64,000 nucleotides of DNA from Orthosia cruda. Lineage: Eukaryota; Arthropoda; Insecta; Lepidoptera; Noctuidae. Shown here one piece after another: positions 43,515-55,468 of the stretch (position 1 is its first letter; every line of letters begins with the position of its first letter). Position numbers and translations under genes: made by a program. The notes beneath the pieces are model-generated. The model did no database searches. It was not told the origin of the DNA and saw only the letters and a list, made by a program, of their open reading frames with translations. The stretch covers positions 12,823,233 to 12,887,232 of the forward strand of contig OZ059852.1 of NCBI GenBank assembly GCA_964057195.1, given 5' to 3'.

Positions 43515-46500
43515 TCAATTATAAATTTTGAAAGGAGTTTGATCAAAGATTACTATTATATACTGGGTAAGTTTGATAACTTTAGGAGAGAAATTTGCTA
43601 AAAGGGAATGGAAGTTGATAGAGAGGGGGATTTTAATGTTGGGAAGCATATGATACAAGTCAAAGGAGTGGGAATACGAAGGACATGAAAAAAAGATATG
43701 GTCTAATGTACCATCATCAAGGCCGCACTCACACAAGGAAGAGTCACGAACACGGATCTTATTTAGGAATACTGGACTACAGCAGTGACCGAGTCTCAGC
43801 CTACACAAGGATGAAAGAGCTCTTCTAGACATTTTAGGGCATTTGAAAAACCAAGGTTTCCGCTGGATGTCAGGTTGAATGTTGGCATAATATGCCCCTT
43901 TGAGTTTCGAGCTTGCTTGCCACTCCGCTGACCACGAGCTGAATAATTTAAGTTTGGTGTCTGAGCGCAAGTCGTAACTATGAAGCAGATAGTGTTTTCT
44001 ATCCACAGGTTTGGATGTAGCAAATTTTGCCAGAGAGTCAGCACACTCGTTGCCACATATACCCGAATGGCTGGGAACCCAAACTATTTCAATGTTTAAA
44101 CCTTTGTTGTGACAAGAGAAGAGTAAATTACGTATATCTACAATAATCTTGCTGTGAATTTTAGATTTTAATTGATTTTGTCCTAGAGCCTGGATGCTAC
44201 TATGCGAATCTGAAAAAATAACCGAATTTTGGATATTGTGCGATAATATAAAATTGACGGCTTCTAGTATACCGATGCATTCCCCTGTAAAAACTGAAGA
44301 TTCTGGCGGACATTGGAATAAAAGAGCTATTTTAGAGTTCTGGAAGTATGTTGAAACACCTGTACACCCCGTTGATGATAATTTAGATGCATCCGTATAG
44401 AACAAATTCCAACCCTTCCAGTATCTCTGAATAGCCCGAGCAAACTCTGCTTTTACGTCCTGGGAGTTTTTAGTGATACCAAGGCCCAAGACGATCTTTG
44501 GCTTGAAATGGACCACCTCATATGCGGAAGCAAATACTGGAAGAGAAGGGTATTGACAAACAGGCGAAGAGAGTTGTTTAAGCTCCCTGTACCTATTCAT
44601 CAATGGAATACATTTATTATTCCAGTAAGAAGAGACATTAAAAGAAAGGTTGATTTGCTCCAAAATGGGAAGTAAGGGATGGGATGAGAGGGAGAAAACT
44701 TTTGACAAGAAACGATCTGCTAAGTATTGTCTACGAAGGGTAAGGGGAGGATCTGCACATTCAACCTGGAGAGCGTTAATGGGGGAAGATTTCATGGCGC
44801 CAATAACTATTCTAAGGCATTTGGCCTGGACTGCATCGAATTTACGTAGGGCTTCTTTATTACATGGCTCAATTAAGTAGCTACAGTAATCCAACACGCT
44901 TCTAACCAGAGCATTGTATACCAGTTTTAAGGTGTATGGGTGAGCCCCCCACCAGACACCTGCCAGAGCCTTAAGAATCGAAACTGAGCGCTCACATTTT
45001 TTAACTGTATTATTAATGTGGTCCACACCTGACAATTTAGAATCCAGGATAACTCCCAGAAACCTAGCCTGTTCTTTGACTGGTATAAATTGGCCATCTA
45101 TATTAATGCCAAGTTGAGGGATCATACGTCTGCGAGTAAACACAACTGATGTACTTTTTGGAGCACTTAAAGATAACCCATGATCTAACAGCCATTGGTT
45201 TAATGAGGACAAAGAAACATTCACAGATTGAGCAGCATCCACGATGGAATTGCCACAGACCAATAACGCAATATCATCAGCATACTGAAGAATTTTACAA
45301 TTAAGATTTAAACAGGAAGGTAGATTGCAGGTATAAATATTGTATAAAGGGGGACTAAGAACGGATCCCTGAGGAAGGCCCCGCCAAGCTAATCTTGATG
45401 CAGACTCCTCCCCAGGAATTCTTAATTTAAGACTACGGTCTAAAAAGATATTTGATATGGTCTGACGAATTTTAGGCGGGATTCCCAGCTCTTTCATTTT
45501 CTGCCCAAGAACAGGGATGAGGACAGAATCATATGCAGCTGAAATGTCTAAGAAAACGGCTACCACAGACTCATTCCTACTAAGGGCCAACCGGATCTCT
45601 GATGTGAGGGTACCCACACTATCAGCTGTACCCAGACTTTTCCTAAAGCCAAATTGAGATGTTGGTAGCAATTTGCTGCTCTCCACAAACCATTCCAGAC
45701 GGTTTTTAATAAGGTGTTCCAAGAGTTTAATGAGTATGGACGATAGAGCAATTGGTCTGTAGGAACAATGATCACTAGGATCTTTACCAGGTTTTAATAT
45801 TGGAATAATAATTTGAACCTTCCAATCAGGAGGAATATATCCAGAGGAAAAGCAGTAATTGGCCAAGTCCAGGTAATACTGGTGGGTCTTATCTCCAGCT
45901 TTGGTTATGAAGGAATATGGGAATCCATCCACCCCAGGGGCAGAGTCCCTAACATGGGCAAGGACTGATTTAAGTTCCTCCAATGTAAATGGTCTGTCCA
46001 AAGGATCATCTGATGCTGTTTGGTGGTTCATTGAGACACATTCATATTTACCAGGAACATAAGCTGGGGCTAATTTAGAAAAAAAACTGGTGACTAAGCT
46101 CATCAGACATTATGCTCCCAGAGGGAGGCCTCAAATTATTCCTAAAGGATTTCAACCTACGCCATACTACTGAAACTGGAGTGGATGGACTCAGTGAATC
46201 ACAATACCTACGCCAACTATCTCTTTTTTTTTTCTTAAGTAATTTTCTGGACTTAGCCAATATATGCTGAAAAGCTATGATGTTCTCCAGGTTCATATTT
46301 AAGTTAAAATTCATTTCGGCCTCATTCCTAGCTTTGATCACAGCAGAACATTCCCTATCCCACCATGGCGGAGATGGGATTTTGCCCTTTGGCAGTTTTT
46401 TGGCAGGGAAGCAATCATCTGCTGTAGCAGATATTATGTTGGAGAATGACAAAAAGCATTCCTGAGCATTTTCATCATTAATGGAAGGAAGAGAGGAGAC

Positions 46501-47241
46501 GCGCAAATCTATAATTTTTGAGTAAAGGTCCCAATCAACTGAGTTCAGTTGATATTTTAAAAGAGGAGCACAGATTCTATCAGGGATAATTTTGGAAGGT
46601 ATTTCCACCATGATGGGATAGTGATCACTCCCATAGGTCATATTCAAGCGATTCCAATTAAAAAGGCTGGCTATATTAGATGAACAAAATGTCAAATCAA
46701 CACAACTGTTATTTTGCCCAGGCACAGCCCGACGTGTGGCAGACCCATTATTTATCACACATAAATTAAGTTCATCTAATATATCCACTAAGCCTATACC
46801 AAAATTGTCACAGGTTTCTGACCCCCATCTATAGTGGTGACCATTAAAATCACCCATGACAAGTAATGGACCTTGTACATTACTTAACAAACTTTTTATG
46901 ATATCAAGATCATCAATTTGTGGGTATGCAATATAAAAACTAAAAACAATTATATCCTCAGCCTTAACAGCAACAACATTGATGTTGTTACCTACAAAGG
47001 GTAGAGGAATTGGGGTGAATGATACTTTGTTATTGATGAACAAAGCACATCCCCCATATCCATCTGATCTATCATGTCGAACACCATTGAAACATGGGAT
47101 TCTGAAATTACTTTCAGAACGAAGCCATGTCTCAGCAATGCTGCAGATTGATGGTTTGAATTTATTAATGAGGAAAAGTAAATCATGTTTCCTGGGAGTA
47201 ATACTCCTGACGTTCCACTGAAGAAGGTGAAGGGGGAGCAT
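43515..47241 (-). pseudogene. I-clade LINE ORF2: endonuclease, reverse transcriptase, RNase H
   Basis: Two frames split by a shift in a T8 run at 46079-46086. Frame 1 (47241-46075, 388 aa) is the endonuclease: LLQWNVRSITPRKHDLLFL, ETWL, MGDFNGHHYRWG and GSDHYPIMVE. Frame 2 (46103-43515, 862 aa) has reverse transcriptase APGVDGFPYSF, NYRPIAL-type SYRPIALSS, QFGFRKSLGTADSV, GLPQGSVLSPPLYN and YADD (45273-45284). RNase H follows: LFYTDASK, GECIGILEAVNF, SVIFSDSHSSIQAL and WVPSHSGICGNECADSL. The Cys/His tail is CECGLDDGTLDHIFFSCPS. The overlap of the two frames is 29 bases. Apart from this one-base shift the protein is intact, so it is either very young or has a sequencing error in the homopolymer. 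Confidence 0.88.
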
Positions 47242-48586
47242 TGTGAATATAATTCATTATAGATGTCAATTTGTTGGCAACGTGGTCAGGTAGTGAATGA
47301 GCAGGGTTTGCTAATATAGCCATTAGCATACTGGATATAATATTTAAAATACTTTCTGAAGAAATAGGACTGTTAGTACTTGCCCGAGGGTAAGCACCAC
47401 CATTTTGGACAGGAGTGAATGAATAATCTTGAATAAGGGCTTGGTGAGCTTGCTTATCATAACTAGGTGACAGGGGGGCATGGGATTTTGGTTTGATTAA
47501 TACAGTTTTGCGGTGTGATTTTGGAGTTTGGGGAGTTGATCTGGGGAACAGAAGAGGACTGGGTATAGGTTTGGTTTTTGGAGATGATCTAATTACTTCA
47601 GCATACGATCTTGAAACTTGTGGGAATACCTGACTTGCTTCTGCATAAGAGATTGATTTCTCAGCCATCAGTGCTTTTATTCCTTTTTGCCGACCCAACT
47701 CCGGGCAAGACTTGTCGGTGGCATAGTGACTTCCAGAGCAGGAAACACAAAAGCCAAATTCAGTGGGGACTTGGCAGCCATCACCTAGGTGGTCTTCACC
47801 ACATTTAAAACAGCGTGGTTGTGAGCGAGATACAGTGCGTGTGTGACCAAAACGACAACAGTTGAAACATTGAATAGTTGGGTACATATACTTTTCAACT
47901 GGGAGAGTAGAGTAGAAGCAATATACACGATTTGGCAAAACTTGGCCATCAAAGGTAAGAATAACGGTTTGAGTGGGCTTCCACTCAGTAACGCCCGGAG
48001 AACTCACCTTTCGGTTCATTCTCCTGGCCTTAATTACTGGACCGCATCCAGTGGGAACCCTGATATTTTCAATGACCTCTTCCTCTGTCCACTCGATAGG
48101 TACGTCTCTGACGAGACCCATGCGCGTAACGTTATATATAGGGATAGAAGTAATGTATCCATGGGATGTCAGTATTGGGCTTATTAGAAAACTGTTTGCA
48201 TCCAGGTGAGTCTTAAAACTTACTGCGAGTCTATTTCGCCCCAAACGTTTCAAGCTTCCGAGAATAACATTAGCAAAGTTATTATTTGTGAGGAACATAC
48301 CAAACTTAACAGGATGTAGAACAGTGCCAGAGGTCTGTCCATCTTTTAAGGACACGTGAACTACATATGGTGCGTTATCTCTCGAGTTGTATGTGTGTCT
48401 GCCTATCGTATGCTTGGATTGTTTCGGAGGATTGATAGGAGTAGCGGGGGGCGAGCATGCGGGTCTTTTTCTTTGCGCAGATTCGGAGTCCATAGCGTTA
48501 TCAATTTTGTCATCGGGGAGAGTAATGGTTAGAATCGGACTGTAATCAAAGGGATCGGGAGGGTCAGGGGGTTTCTTGTTATCCAT
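47183..48586 (-). CDS. I-clade LINE ORF1 (nucleic-acid-binding protein)
   Basis: 467 codons from MDNKKPPDPPDPFDYSPI to SSVERQEYYSQET. A Pro-rich N-terminus precedes a folded region (TGSTVLHPVKF-like GTVLHPVKFGMFL, LGRNRLAVSFKTHLDANSF) and three Cys/His knuckles: CFNCCRFGHTRTV, CFKCGEDHLGDGC and CVSCSGSHYATDKSC. The first knuckle reads C-x2-C-x4-H-x9-C or lacks its last Cys (VSRSQPRC), so it is slightly degenerate. It overlaps the start of ORF2 by 59 bases in another frame, as is common in this clade. Expected to coat element RNA in the cytoplasm. Confidence 0.85.
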   Translation of the reverse strand: MDNKKPPDPPDPFDYSPILTITLPDDKIDNAMDSESAQRKRPACSPPATPINPPKQSKHTIGRHTYNSRDNAPYVVHVSLKDGQTSGTVLHPVKFGMFLTNNNFANVILGSLKRLGRNRLAVSFKTHLDANSFLISPILTSHGYITSIPIYNVTRMGLVRDVPIEWTEEEVIENIRVPTGCGPVIKARRMNRKVSSPGVTEWKPTQTVILTFDGQVLPNRVYCFYSTLPVEKYMYPTIQCFNCCRFGHTRTVSRSQPRCFKCGEDHLGDGCQVPTEFGFCVSCSGSHYATDKSCPELGRQKGIKALMAEKSISYAEASQVFPQVSRSYAEVIRSSPKTKPIPSPLLFPRSTPQTPKSHRKTVLIKPKSHAPLSPSYDKQAHQALIQDYSFTPVQNGGAYPRASTNSPISSESILNIISSMLMAILANPAHSLPDHVANKLTSIMNYIHNAPPSPSSVERQEYYSQET

Positions 48587-48897
48587 GACGGATACCGGTT
48601 GAAAAAATTAAATCTATTAAAGAAATAGGTTCATATACAAACCCTGGATGTTAGAACACAAACACCAAGAAAAATCTTGTTTGAAATTCACACTAATAAA
48701 AACACTTAACTCAAGAAAACTCGTAATACCAATAAAACTAACTGCTAACCCAACAACACTACCAAAGAAATACTAAAATTATCAACTCTATAGTGAAAAA
48801 CTCTTAAAATCAAAATAAGACTAAAAAAAATTTGCCGCCATAAGTTGACTTGACAATGACATCTCCCAAGCCAATATCACAGACCCATTTTTTTACT

Positions 48898-49246
48898 TGT
48901 TCGGTATCCATTCGTAATGAAAAAGAAATGTCACTCTTGTCGGCCATAGACATTGAGAATTTTATTGACCCATAGAGATGTCATGTCTATATTTTCTTTA
49001 AGTAATTATGTATACTAGACATTAATAGGCTAGACATGTAGGAGATTGTGTGCTTGTTGAATTATATTAATACATACAATATCCAACAGATTTTGTAAAG
49101 AATTTATAATAATTCCGCCCCGACCTTAACGCCATCTAGTACCAAAGTCGTGAATCTCTTACTAGCTTTCTCTCATAATTGTAATTGCTTCTAGTGCAAC
49201 TCTGCCAGATGTCGCTGTAAGTCGTTATGGAAATATATTTGTTACA
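48898..49246 (-). repeat. Large element LTR, right, second part
   Basis: Resumes the LTR with TTTTTTTACTTGTTCGGTATC and ends TTTGTTACA, followed by CTCT. Colinear with 34040-34387. Confidence 0.9.
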
Positions 49247-49250
49247 CTCT

Positions 49251-50262
49251 GCCTGGCATAACACAAACGTAACCTCACTCCTTCGACACCCAGCTGCATC
49301 CTCTGCTTCGATGCAGTCACCGCTGTCACCTCGCTGTAGGGATGCTTTGGACAGCAATCCACTGACCAGTACTGTACTGACTGACTGTACTGACGTTGCG
49401 GGATGATAATCACCACCACCAATCACCATCGATGACTATCAAAAACACCTTCACGCCAACCCGGCTTTTGAAGGATCATAGACAGGTTTAGGGTCCGAAG
49501 GCGAGAATACCCAACTTAACACACACACAGTTTCAATTCGGACAATTTAATTAACAAGGCATCGTCTACCTACATTAAATATGATTTTATTTATAGATCT
49601 GTACCAAACTTACACATAATTATAATATACATACTTTGACCCACCTTCTGTGTTTATTCTATTTTGTTTGTTATTTATATATTATTTAAGTATTTTCGGT
49701 TTCCGTAAGTGTGTCCGTGGCATCAACAGTGGCCCAGTGGGTCCTATCAGAATATCAGCGCGGCGTTATTTTCTTTTTGGATTTCGCTGCACATGCTGAG
49801 ATAGGAACCTTTTTGGTCTCGCATAGGGTTTTAATTTTTAATTTTATATTATTGTTAAATTTTTTGCATATTTCTCGTGTCTCCTGTGCGGGTCACAAAT
49901 AAATATTTTTTCTTTCTTTCTTTCTTTCTACAATAAAAACCTGAAACTATATATGGTTTGCTCGGTAACGAAATCATAGCGCGATCTATTTCGATCCCAA
50001 CGCCAACTAGGGAAGCGTCAGGTAAACTTTTGCACTCATGCAATATTAGACAGGTAGCGTATTTAACTTAGAATAACCTTAATAACAGCTGTTGGTTGAA
50101 AATTGAACATTATACAATTGAGTGTAGCGAATCCATATCTTTCATAGCTTCAATATGAAAAGGAGAGTGATCGAACACCAGCTTACTATTCCCTTCCACC
50201 CGCACAAATATTACAATTATAGCATTATTGCTGAAATCAGCGCAAACAGTATCGAATAAAAA
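49251..50262. other. Intergenic, LINE/SINE tail-like sequence
   Basis: Bases about 49690-49930 end in ATAAATATTTTTTCTTTCTT with a (TTTC)n run, which looks like the 3' tail of a retroelement. Frames at 49136-49429 are not supported by any domain. Nothing else recognised. Confidence 0.4.
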
Positions 50263-51104
50263 CTACGGTGTATTACACTTCTGAGGTTTTGCCACAGTGT
50301 GGTGTTTACGAATATGTCTTCTTAAATTATTCTTATCACTACAACTATACTGACATACTCCACATTTATAAGGTTTTTCACCCGTATGTATTCTAATATG
50401 TCTTTTTAAATCACCCTTCTCAATACAACTATACTGACATAATTCACATTTATAAGGTTTTTCACCAGTGTGTCTTCTAATATGTTTTGTTAAATAACCC
50501 TTTTGATTACAACTATACTGACATACTTCACATTTGTAAGGTTTTTCATTCGTGTGTATACGAATATGGTTTGCTAAGTCACACTTTCGAATACAACTAA
50601 ATTTACATACTTCACATTTATAATGTTTTTCATGCGTCTGAGTACGATTATGTCTTGATAAAGTGCTTTTTTGATAACAACTATACGGGCATACTGCACA
50701 ATTGTAAGGTTTTTCTCCAGTATGCATCCGTAGATGTGTTTTCAAATTACATTTTTTAGTATAACTTCGCTGACATTTATCACATATGTAACGTTTTTTT
50801 TTTACACATAGTCTTCGATTCATCTTTACACCATCACTGTCCATATCTTTGTTCGACATTTTACATCTTATATCATCTTTACCACTATTACTCGTATTAC
50901 AGAAATTTGTATCTAAACAAGTATTAATAACACTACTACTATTATAAGTAGTATTATCAGCTCCAAGTTTTGTATACGTTAAAGGTTCTTTGAATTGCCA
51001 AATTTTTGAATCTGATTGTTTATTTTTCTTTGGTTCTTCTGTAATTACATCTTCCAGTTTTATTCTTCGTATATGTAGTTTTGGTTTCTTCGCAACGGGC
51101 GCCC
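50263..51104 (-). CDS. Terminal zinc-finger exon, copy 3 (intact, orphan)
   Basis: Acceptor TTTATCATCACAG, then two bases completing a phase-1 codon and APVAKKPKLHIRRIKLED, an open spacer (KEPLTYTKL, NTTYNSSS, CKMSNKDMDSDGVK) and six C2H2 fingers from RYICDKCQRSYTKK to YKCGVCQYSCSDK, ending KPQKCNTP and a stop. The second finger has a one-residue-longer His spacing (HNRTQTH). The frame is open over its full ~280 codons. No ZAD exons lie between here and the next finger exon. It could be an alternative 3' exon of an upstream gene or an untranscribed duplicate. Confidence 0.7.
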
Positions 51105-54100
51105 CTGTGATGATAAAGCTAGTAAGTACCTATCAAATTCAAAGTTAAATCATGTCAATGGTTAAATCAAATGAACAGGGGTTTGAATGGTTCTCTCTCT
51201 TCTCTCTGGTTCAGAACTGAAGAGTTGCTTTTTTTTTGTTGATCATATAATCAAAAACCTCACAAAATATCAAGAAAAATAAGTTCCCTTAAATTAATTT
51301 AAATTAGTGCACGGCTTGCGTTAGCATCGGAATAGATCGCCTCCTTTACATTGTGTCATCTTGCACGTAAAGGGGAAAGCCAATTTTAGGCCCAGAGTTG
51401 CACATAGTATTGGTATCCCTTAAAATTATGATAATATTTTGGCCACATCTTCCACATATTCATTAGCCTGTGCAAGTCGGCAACATTTTATTGAAAACAT
51501 TAAATATAAAAACGACTAAACTGAACTTGAGAATTTTATTTCTTAAAATGTTGCCTTGGCAAAAAAATGTTGTCATGTGTAATTGAAATAATAAGTGTAA
51601 TCATTTTCTTCACCGTTCATTTTCTTCGTAGTAAACATATATAGGTAAATTATAAATCACAGAAATCACCTTAAATATATCATTTCAATTTTTTAAAATT
51701 TTAATGATAAATAAAAAAAATACTTATCGATCTATCGATTTTTTGTACTTTTTATAGCAACACCAAGTCTAACTTTTCAGCTGCCAGAAAAGGTAAATGT
51801 CAAAATCATTGACATGTGACTTGTGTTTATTTTTGACGATTAAATAAATGAATAGAAATGTAAAACTACAATGTATGTTGTATTATTTGACTATCAGTTA
51901 ATTATGCTCATTAATAAATTATAATAAGGAGTTAAGTGATATTTAACATAACCGTACAGTACAGTACTGTTCAAATATAAGAATCTTAATAACTTTATAC
52001 TGCTTAGTTTTTTGTGAATCATTTCTTTTACTAATTAATTATTTGAATTGCTCCCTATTATTATCACGAATATTTATATGTGTGCTCGGCCTAAGTTACT
52101 ATGGCGACTTGGAATGCCCCTTTATCCATCGTATCTTTGATCTTCCCCAACCGTTTAACCGTCCTCATTCATACTCAAAACTTTCCTCACAACATGCCTC
52201 ATTCCTCCGCATCACATACACATATCAGGACAAACGATTCAGTGCCGGACTGCTGGCCCTAGAGGTAGAGCGAGAGGAGCGGTGACTAGGCGCCAAATGA
52301 CAAGGGGCGCTAAAAAACCAAATGCATATAAAACCTTTTGTACAAAAATAAAACTGACTAAAAAATAACTGTTTTTCACATTTTTGTTGTGATACATAAT
52401 GAGTAAGTTCTATAGTAAGTTACATATAATGCACAAAGTTATGCCATAATAGATTACCCGCATTGCAGCAATCGCGCGAGATTTGCCGTTGTTTATTGAA
52501 GAGTTCTGTTGTTTATCCAAAATAGGACCACTTGAAAAGCACCAGCTTTCAAATAAAACAGAATCATCAAAATCGGTTCACTTAGAAAAAGTTCACATTA
52601 AAAAACAGAAGTTTTTTTATTTTTCACTTTTTAGCTGTGGGTAGGGGTACATAACGGACCATTTCTCCAAAGTGAAGCTATAGATTAACCCAGAAACGTG
52701 AAAATTAATAACGGTGGAATTAGAGAATACCAGGGTGAACTGCTCACACCTGCGTACCTTAACATTACACACAAATTCAAAGCAACGTGCGTAAAAAATT
52801 ACAACTCTGCACTAAACTAGTTTTTATTAGTTAAAAACTAGTTTTTTCCTCCTGTGGCAACACTACAGCTAACAGCTGATTTGAATTTGTCCTAATAATT
52901 TTAATTTTAAATAATAGATTTCCTTTATAATAAGGCCTATTTCCAATTTCTTAACTAGTGTCTTCACATGATCTAATCAAGATTTTGTCAGGACTTTAAA
53001 AGAGACTGTGACCTCTGAGTTTGTTTCGGCCTTTCTTCTCAGAGTAGTCAGATAGGAAAAGCCGACCTCATCTAGTTTAATATGTTCGACATGTAAAAGT
53101 GTTTGTACAAACCAACTTACAGAAATAAAATCATTTATAATTATCATTAAAAACCCTTATTTATGATTTTCACCAAATAGCCAAACGTCAGCGCAGCGGA
53201 AACTTGATTATTTCCGCAGTTTAATGTCACACAAATTTCATATAAACATACACATTTACCTCTCGTTACACACTAATTATTGAATGTATTTTTTTTCTTG
53301 TATGTCTATAGGAAAAAAAAAAGTGCCACTAGGATGACGAAGTTCCAGCGGAAACAGTTTTTATTGAATAGCTCCCCAATGGTTGGATACACAAATTTGT
53401 ACTTATCATACACAATTACACGACGTCGTACACTAAATATCTGCTAAACTGAAATTAAGAAATTCGATATTTTTTCGCTGCAACTACGAACACGCGCTTT
53501 GGTTCTTTATTGATGCTCTCTGTGCTCTCTTATTTGGACAAAGATACCTACGTTTTTACTATAGAATACGAAGGCGCAGATTCACCTAATTGGTTATCAG
53601 TCTTTCTTGATTTAACTTTGTGTATTTTTTTGTGTGACGAAATATTTAATGAAGGCTCTTATTTCACTTTTTTTTTCATTTCCCGGGCGCACAACAGATT
53701 CGCTCAAACAAAAAAATGTAGACAAATAATAACGCAACCTATCAAAATGACTCTTGATGCACGACTACATAAAAAAACAAGCTATTGAATGAGTAAAAAT
53801 TTATTTACATAGGTACTCCCTCCAATCTCGTTTAGACCGAGAACTTTTTACCCCTCTCTAGTACGAGGTTACAGACAGGGTGTGTTAATTATGTTTTAGT
53901 TTTGGGATCTGGAAAATATCAAAATTTATGCATAAAAATATATCTCTCTTGTTTTAATAAAATATTTTGTTTCCTTAACAATCAGTGTTTCGGCAATGGC
54001 TAATAATTCTTTGAAGTTATTTATTAGCCCCATTAAGGTATTTTAGAATAAAATTATAAATGTTATTAAATCAGTACACTAATTTCTTAGATACTATCTA

Positions 54101-54109
54101 CGGTGTAGG
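51105..54109. repeat. Duplicated segment, copy D1
   Basis: Colinear with 55469-59139: CAAATGAACAGGGGTTTGAA (51170), GCACGGCTTGCGTTAGC (51309), the RTE relic (52125-52230), GGACTGCTGGCCCTAGAGGT (52247), GTTTATTGAAGAGTTCTGTT (52492), TACGAAGGCGCAGATTCACC (53567), AGAGGTTACAGACAGG-type (53866) and AACAATCAGTGTTTCGGCAA (53978). Lacks the R1 fragment and the 58.6-kb repeat present in D2, but has its own insertion at 51371-52121. Confidence 0.85.
51371..52121. mobile_element. DNA-transposon-like insertion specific to D1
   Basis: AGGGGAAAGCCAATTTTAGG at the left and, reversed, AGGGGCATTCCAAGTCGCC at the right are imperfect inverted ends. They interrupt a block that is continuous in D2 (CTTGCACGTAAATTTATTCATC near 55685). 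About 750 bp, AT-rich, without a recognisable ORF. The target duplication could not be fixed (TAA or TTA). Confidence 0.55.
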
Positions 54110-55468
54110 TCCATTTTTAATATTTTCCCAGTGTGGTGTTTACGAATATGTTTTTATTAAATTACCCTTATTATTACAACTATACTGACATACTTCACAT
54201 TTATAAGGTTATTCACCAGTGTGTATTCTAATATGTTTTTTAAATTACATTTTACATTAGAACTATACTGGCATAATTCACATTTATAAGGTTTTTCACC
54301 AGTGTGTATTCTAATGTTTTTTTAAATTATTCTTAACATTAGAACTATACTGACATAATTCACATTTAAAAGGTTTTTCCCCAGTGTGTATTCTAATATG
54401 TTTATTTATATTACATTTTACATTAGAACTATACTGGCATAATTCACATTTATAAGGTTTTTCACCAGTGTGTATTCTAATGTTTTTTTAAATTATTCTT
54501 AACATTAGAACTATACTGACATAATTCACATTTAAAAGGTTTTTCCCCAGTGTGTATTCTAATATGTTTATTTATATTACATTTTACATTAGAACTATAC
54601 TGGCATAATTCACATTTATAAGGTTTTTCACCAGTGTGTATTCTAATATGTTTTTTTAAATTATTCTTAACATTAGAACTATACTGACATACTTCACATT
54701 TATAAGGTTTTTCATTAGTGTGTGTACGAATATGTTTTGCTAAATTAACCTTAACACTACAACTATACTGACATACTTCACATATATAAGGATATTCATT
54801 AGTGTGTGTACGAATATGTTTAGTTAAATTATCCTTTACATTACAACTATACAGACATTTTTCACATTTATAAAGTTTTTCATTAGTGTGTCTTCTAATA
54901 TGTTTTCTTAAATAACCCTTTTGATTACAACTATACTGACATACTTCACATTTGTAAGGTTTTTCATTCGTGTGTATACGAATATGGTTTGCTAAGTCAC
55001 ACTTTCGAATACAACTAAATTTACATACTTCACATATATAATGTTTTTCATGCGTGTGAGTACTAATATGTCTTGTTAAAGTACTTTTTTGATAACAACT
55101 AAACGGGCATACTGCACATTTGTAAGGTTTTTCACCAGTATGCATCCGTAGATGTGTTTTTAAATTACATTTTTTAGTATAACTTCGCTGACATTTATCA
55201 CATTTGTAACGTTTTTCTTTGACACATAATCTTTGATGCATCTTTACACCATCACGTTTCATATCTTTGTTCGATATTTTACATCTAATATCATCTTTAC
55301 CACTATTATAAGTAGTATTATCAGCTCGAAGTTTTGTATACGTTAAAGGTTCTTTGAATTGGCAAATTTTTGAATCTGATTGTTCATTTTTATTTGGTTC
55401 TTCTGTAATTACATTTTCTAGTTTTATTCTTCGTATATGTAGTTTTGGTTTCTCCGCAACGGGCGCCC
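54110..55468 (-). pseudogene. Terminal zinc-finger exon, copy 4 (frameshifted)
   Basis: Acceptor TTACTTCACAG, then APVAEKPKLHIRRIKLEN, a spacer and eight complete C2H2 fingers, from RYKCDKCQRSYTKK to YKCELCQYSSNVKCN; the ninth ends KNNLKKH with a stop at 54477. The cause is a two-base deletion in ATATG (TTCTAATG for TTCTAATATG). Beyond it finger code continues in other frames to ~54110, with the same two-base deletion again at about 54313. Truncation leaves many fingers, so a shortened protein is possible if the exon is spliced. The upstream ORF extension (MRLFKLIRGNL...) is intron. Confidence 0.75.

Larger units (their letters stand above)
41996..48897 (-). mobile_element. I-clade LINE, near full-length
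   Basis: Inserted in the T run of the right LTR; the left LTR shows the uninterrupted site CTTATTTTTTTACTTG. The 3' end is a T16 run on plus at 41989-42004, that is, a poly(A) tail on minus. The 5' end is at about 48897 (TGGGTCTGTGATATTGG on minus). ORF1 is 48586-47183, ORF2 47241-43515, and the 3' untranslated region holds tandem CGACAGC.CGGTGAG.TGAGCC blocks and a nested DNA element. The RNase H domain and ORF1 zinc knuckles favour the I clade over jockey. Confidence 0.85.
33438..49250 (-). mobile_element. Large LTR retrotransposon with non-coding interior, carrying two further retroelements
   Basis: Left LTR 33442-34387 (946 bp) and right LTR 41377-41995 plus 48898-49246 match nearly throughout. 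CTCT flanks the whole (33438-33441 and 49247-49250). A related solo LTR nearby also has a 4-base duplication. On the minus strand the interior starts with a CGCCCAACGTG-containing sequence next to the LTR, similar to a lysine-tRNA primer site, and ends AACCGGGGTGAGATGTAC, a purine-rich tract, before the other LTR. So the element runs minus. The original interior is only about 2.45 kb (34388-35197 and 39730-41376) and has no gag or pol. Copia 2 sits in the interior and an I-clade LINE in the right LTR. Confidence 0.85.

Noticed and set aside
46277..48209. Plus-strand ORFs over the I-clade LINE
   Set aside because: They are antisense shadows of ORF1 and ORF2, with no domain of their own.
33442..49246. 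Two independent solo LTRs instead of one element
   Set aside because: Neither LTR has a 4-base duplication of its own, while CTCT matches across the outer flanks. Other copies are still needed for proof.
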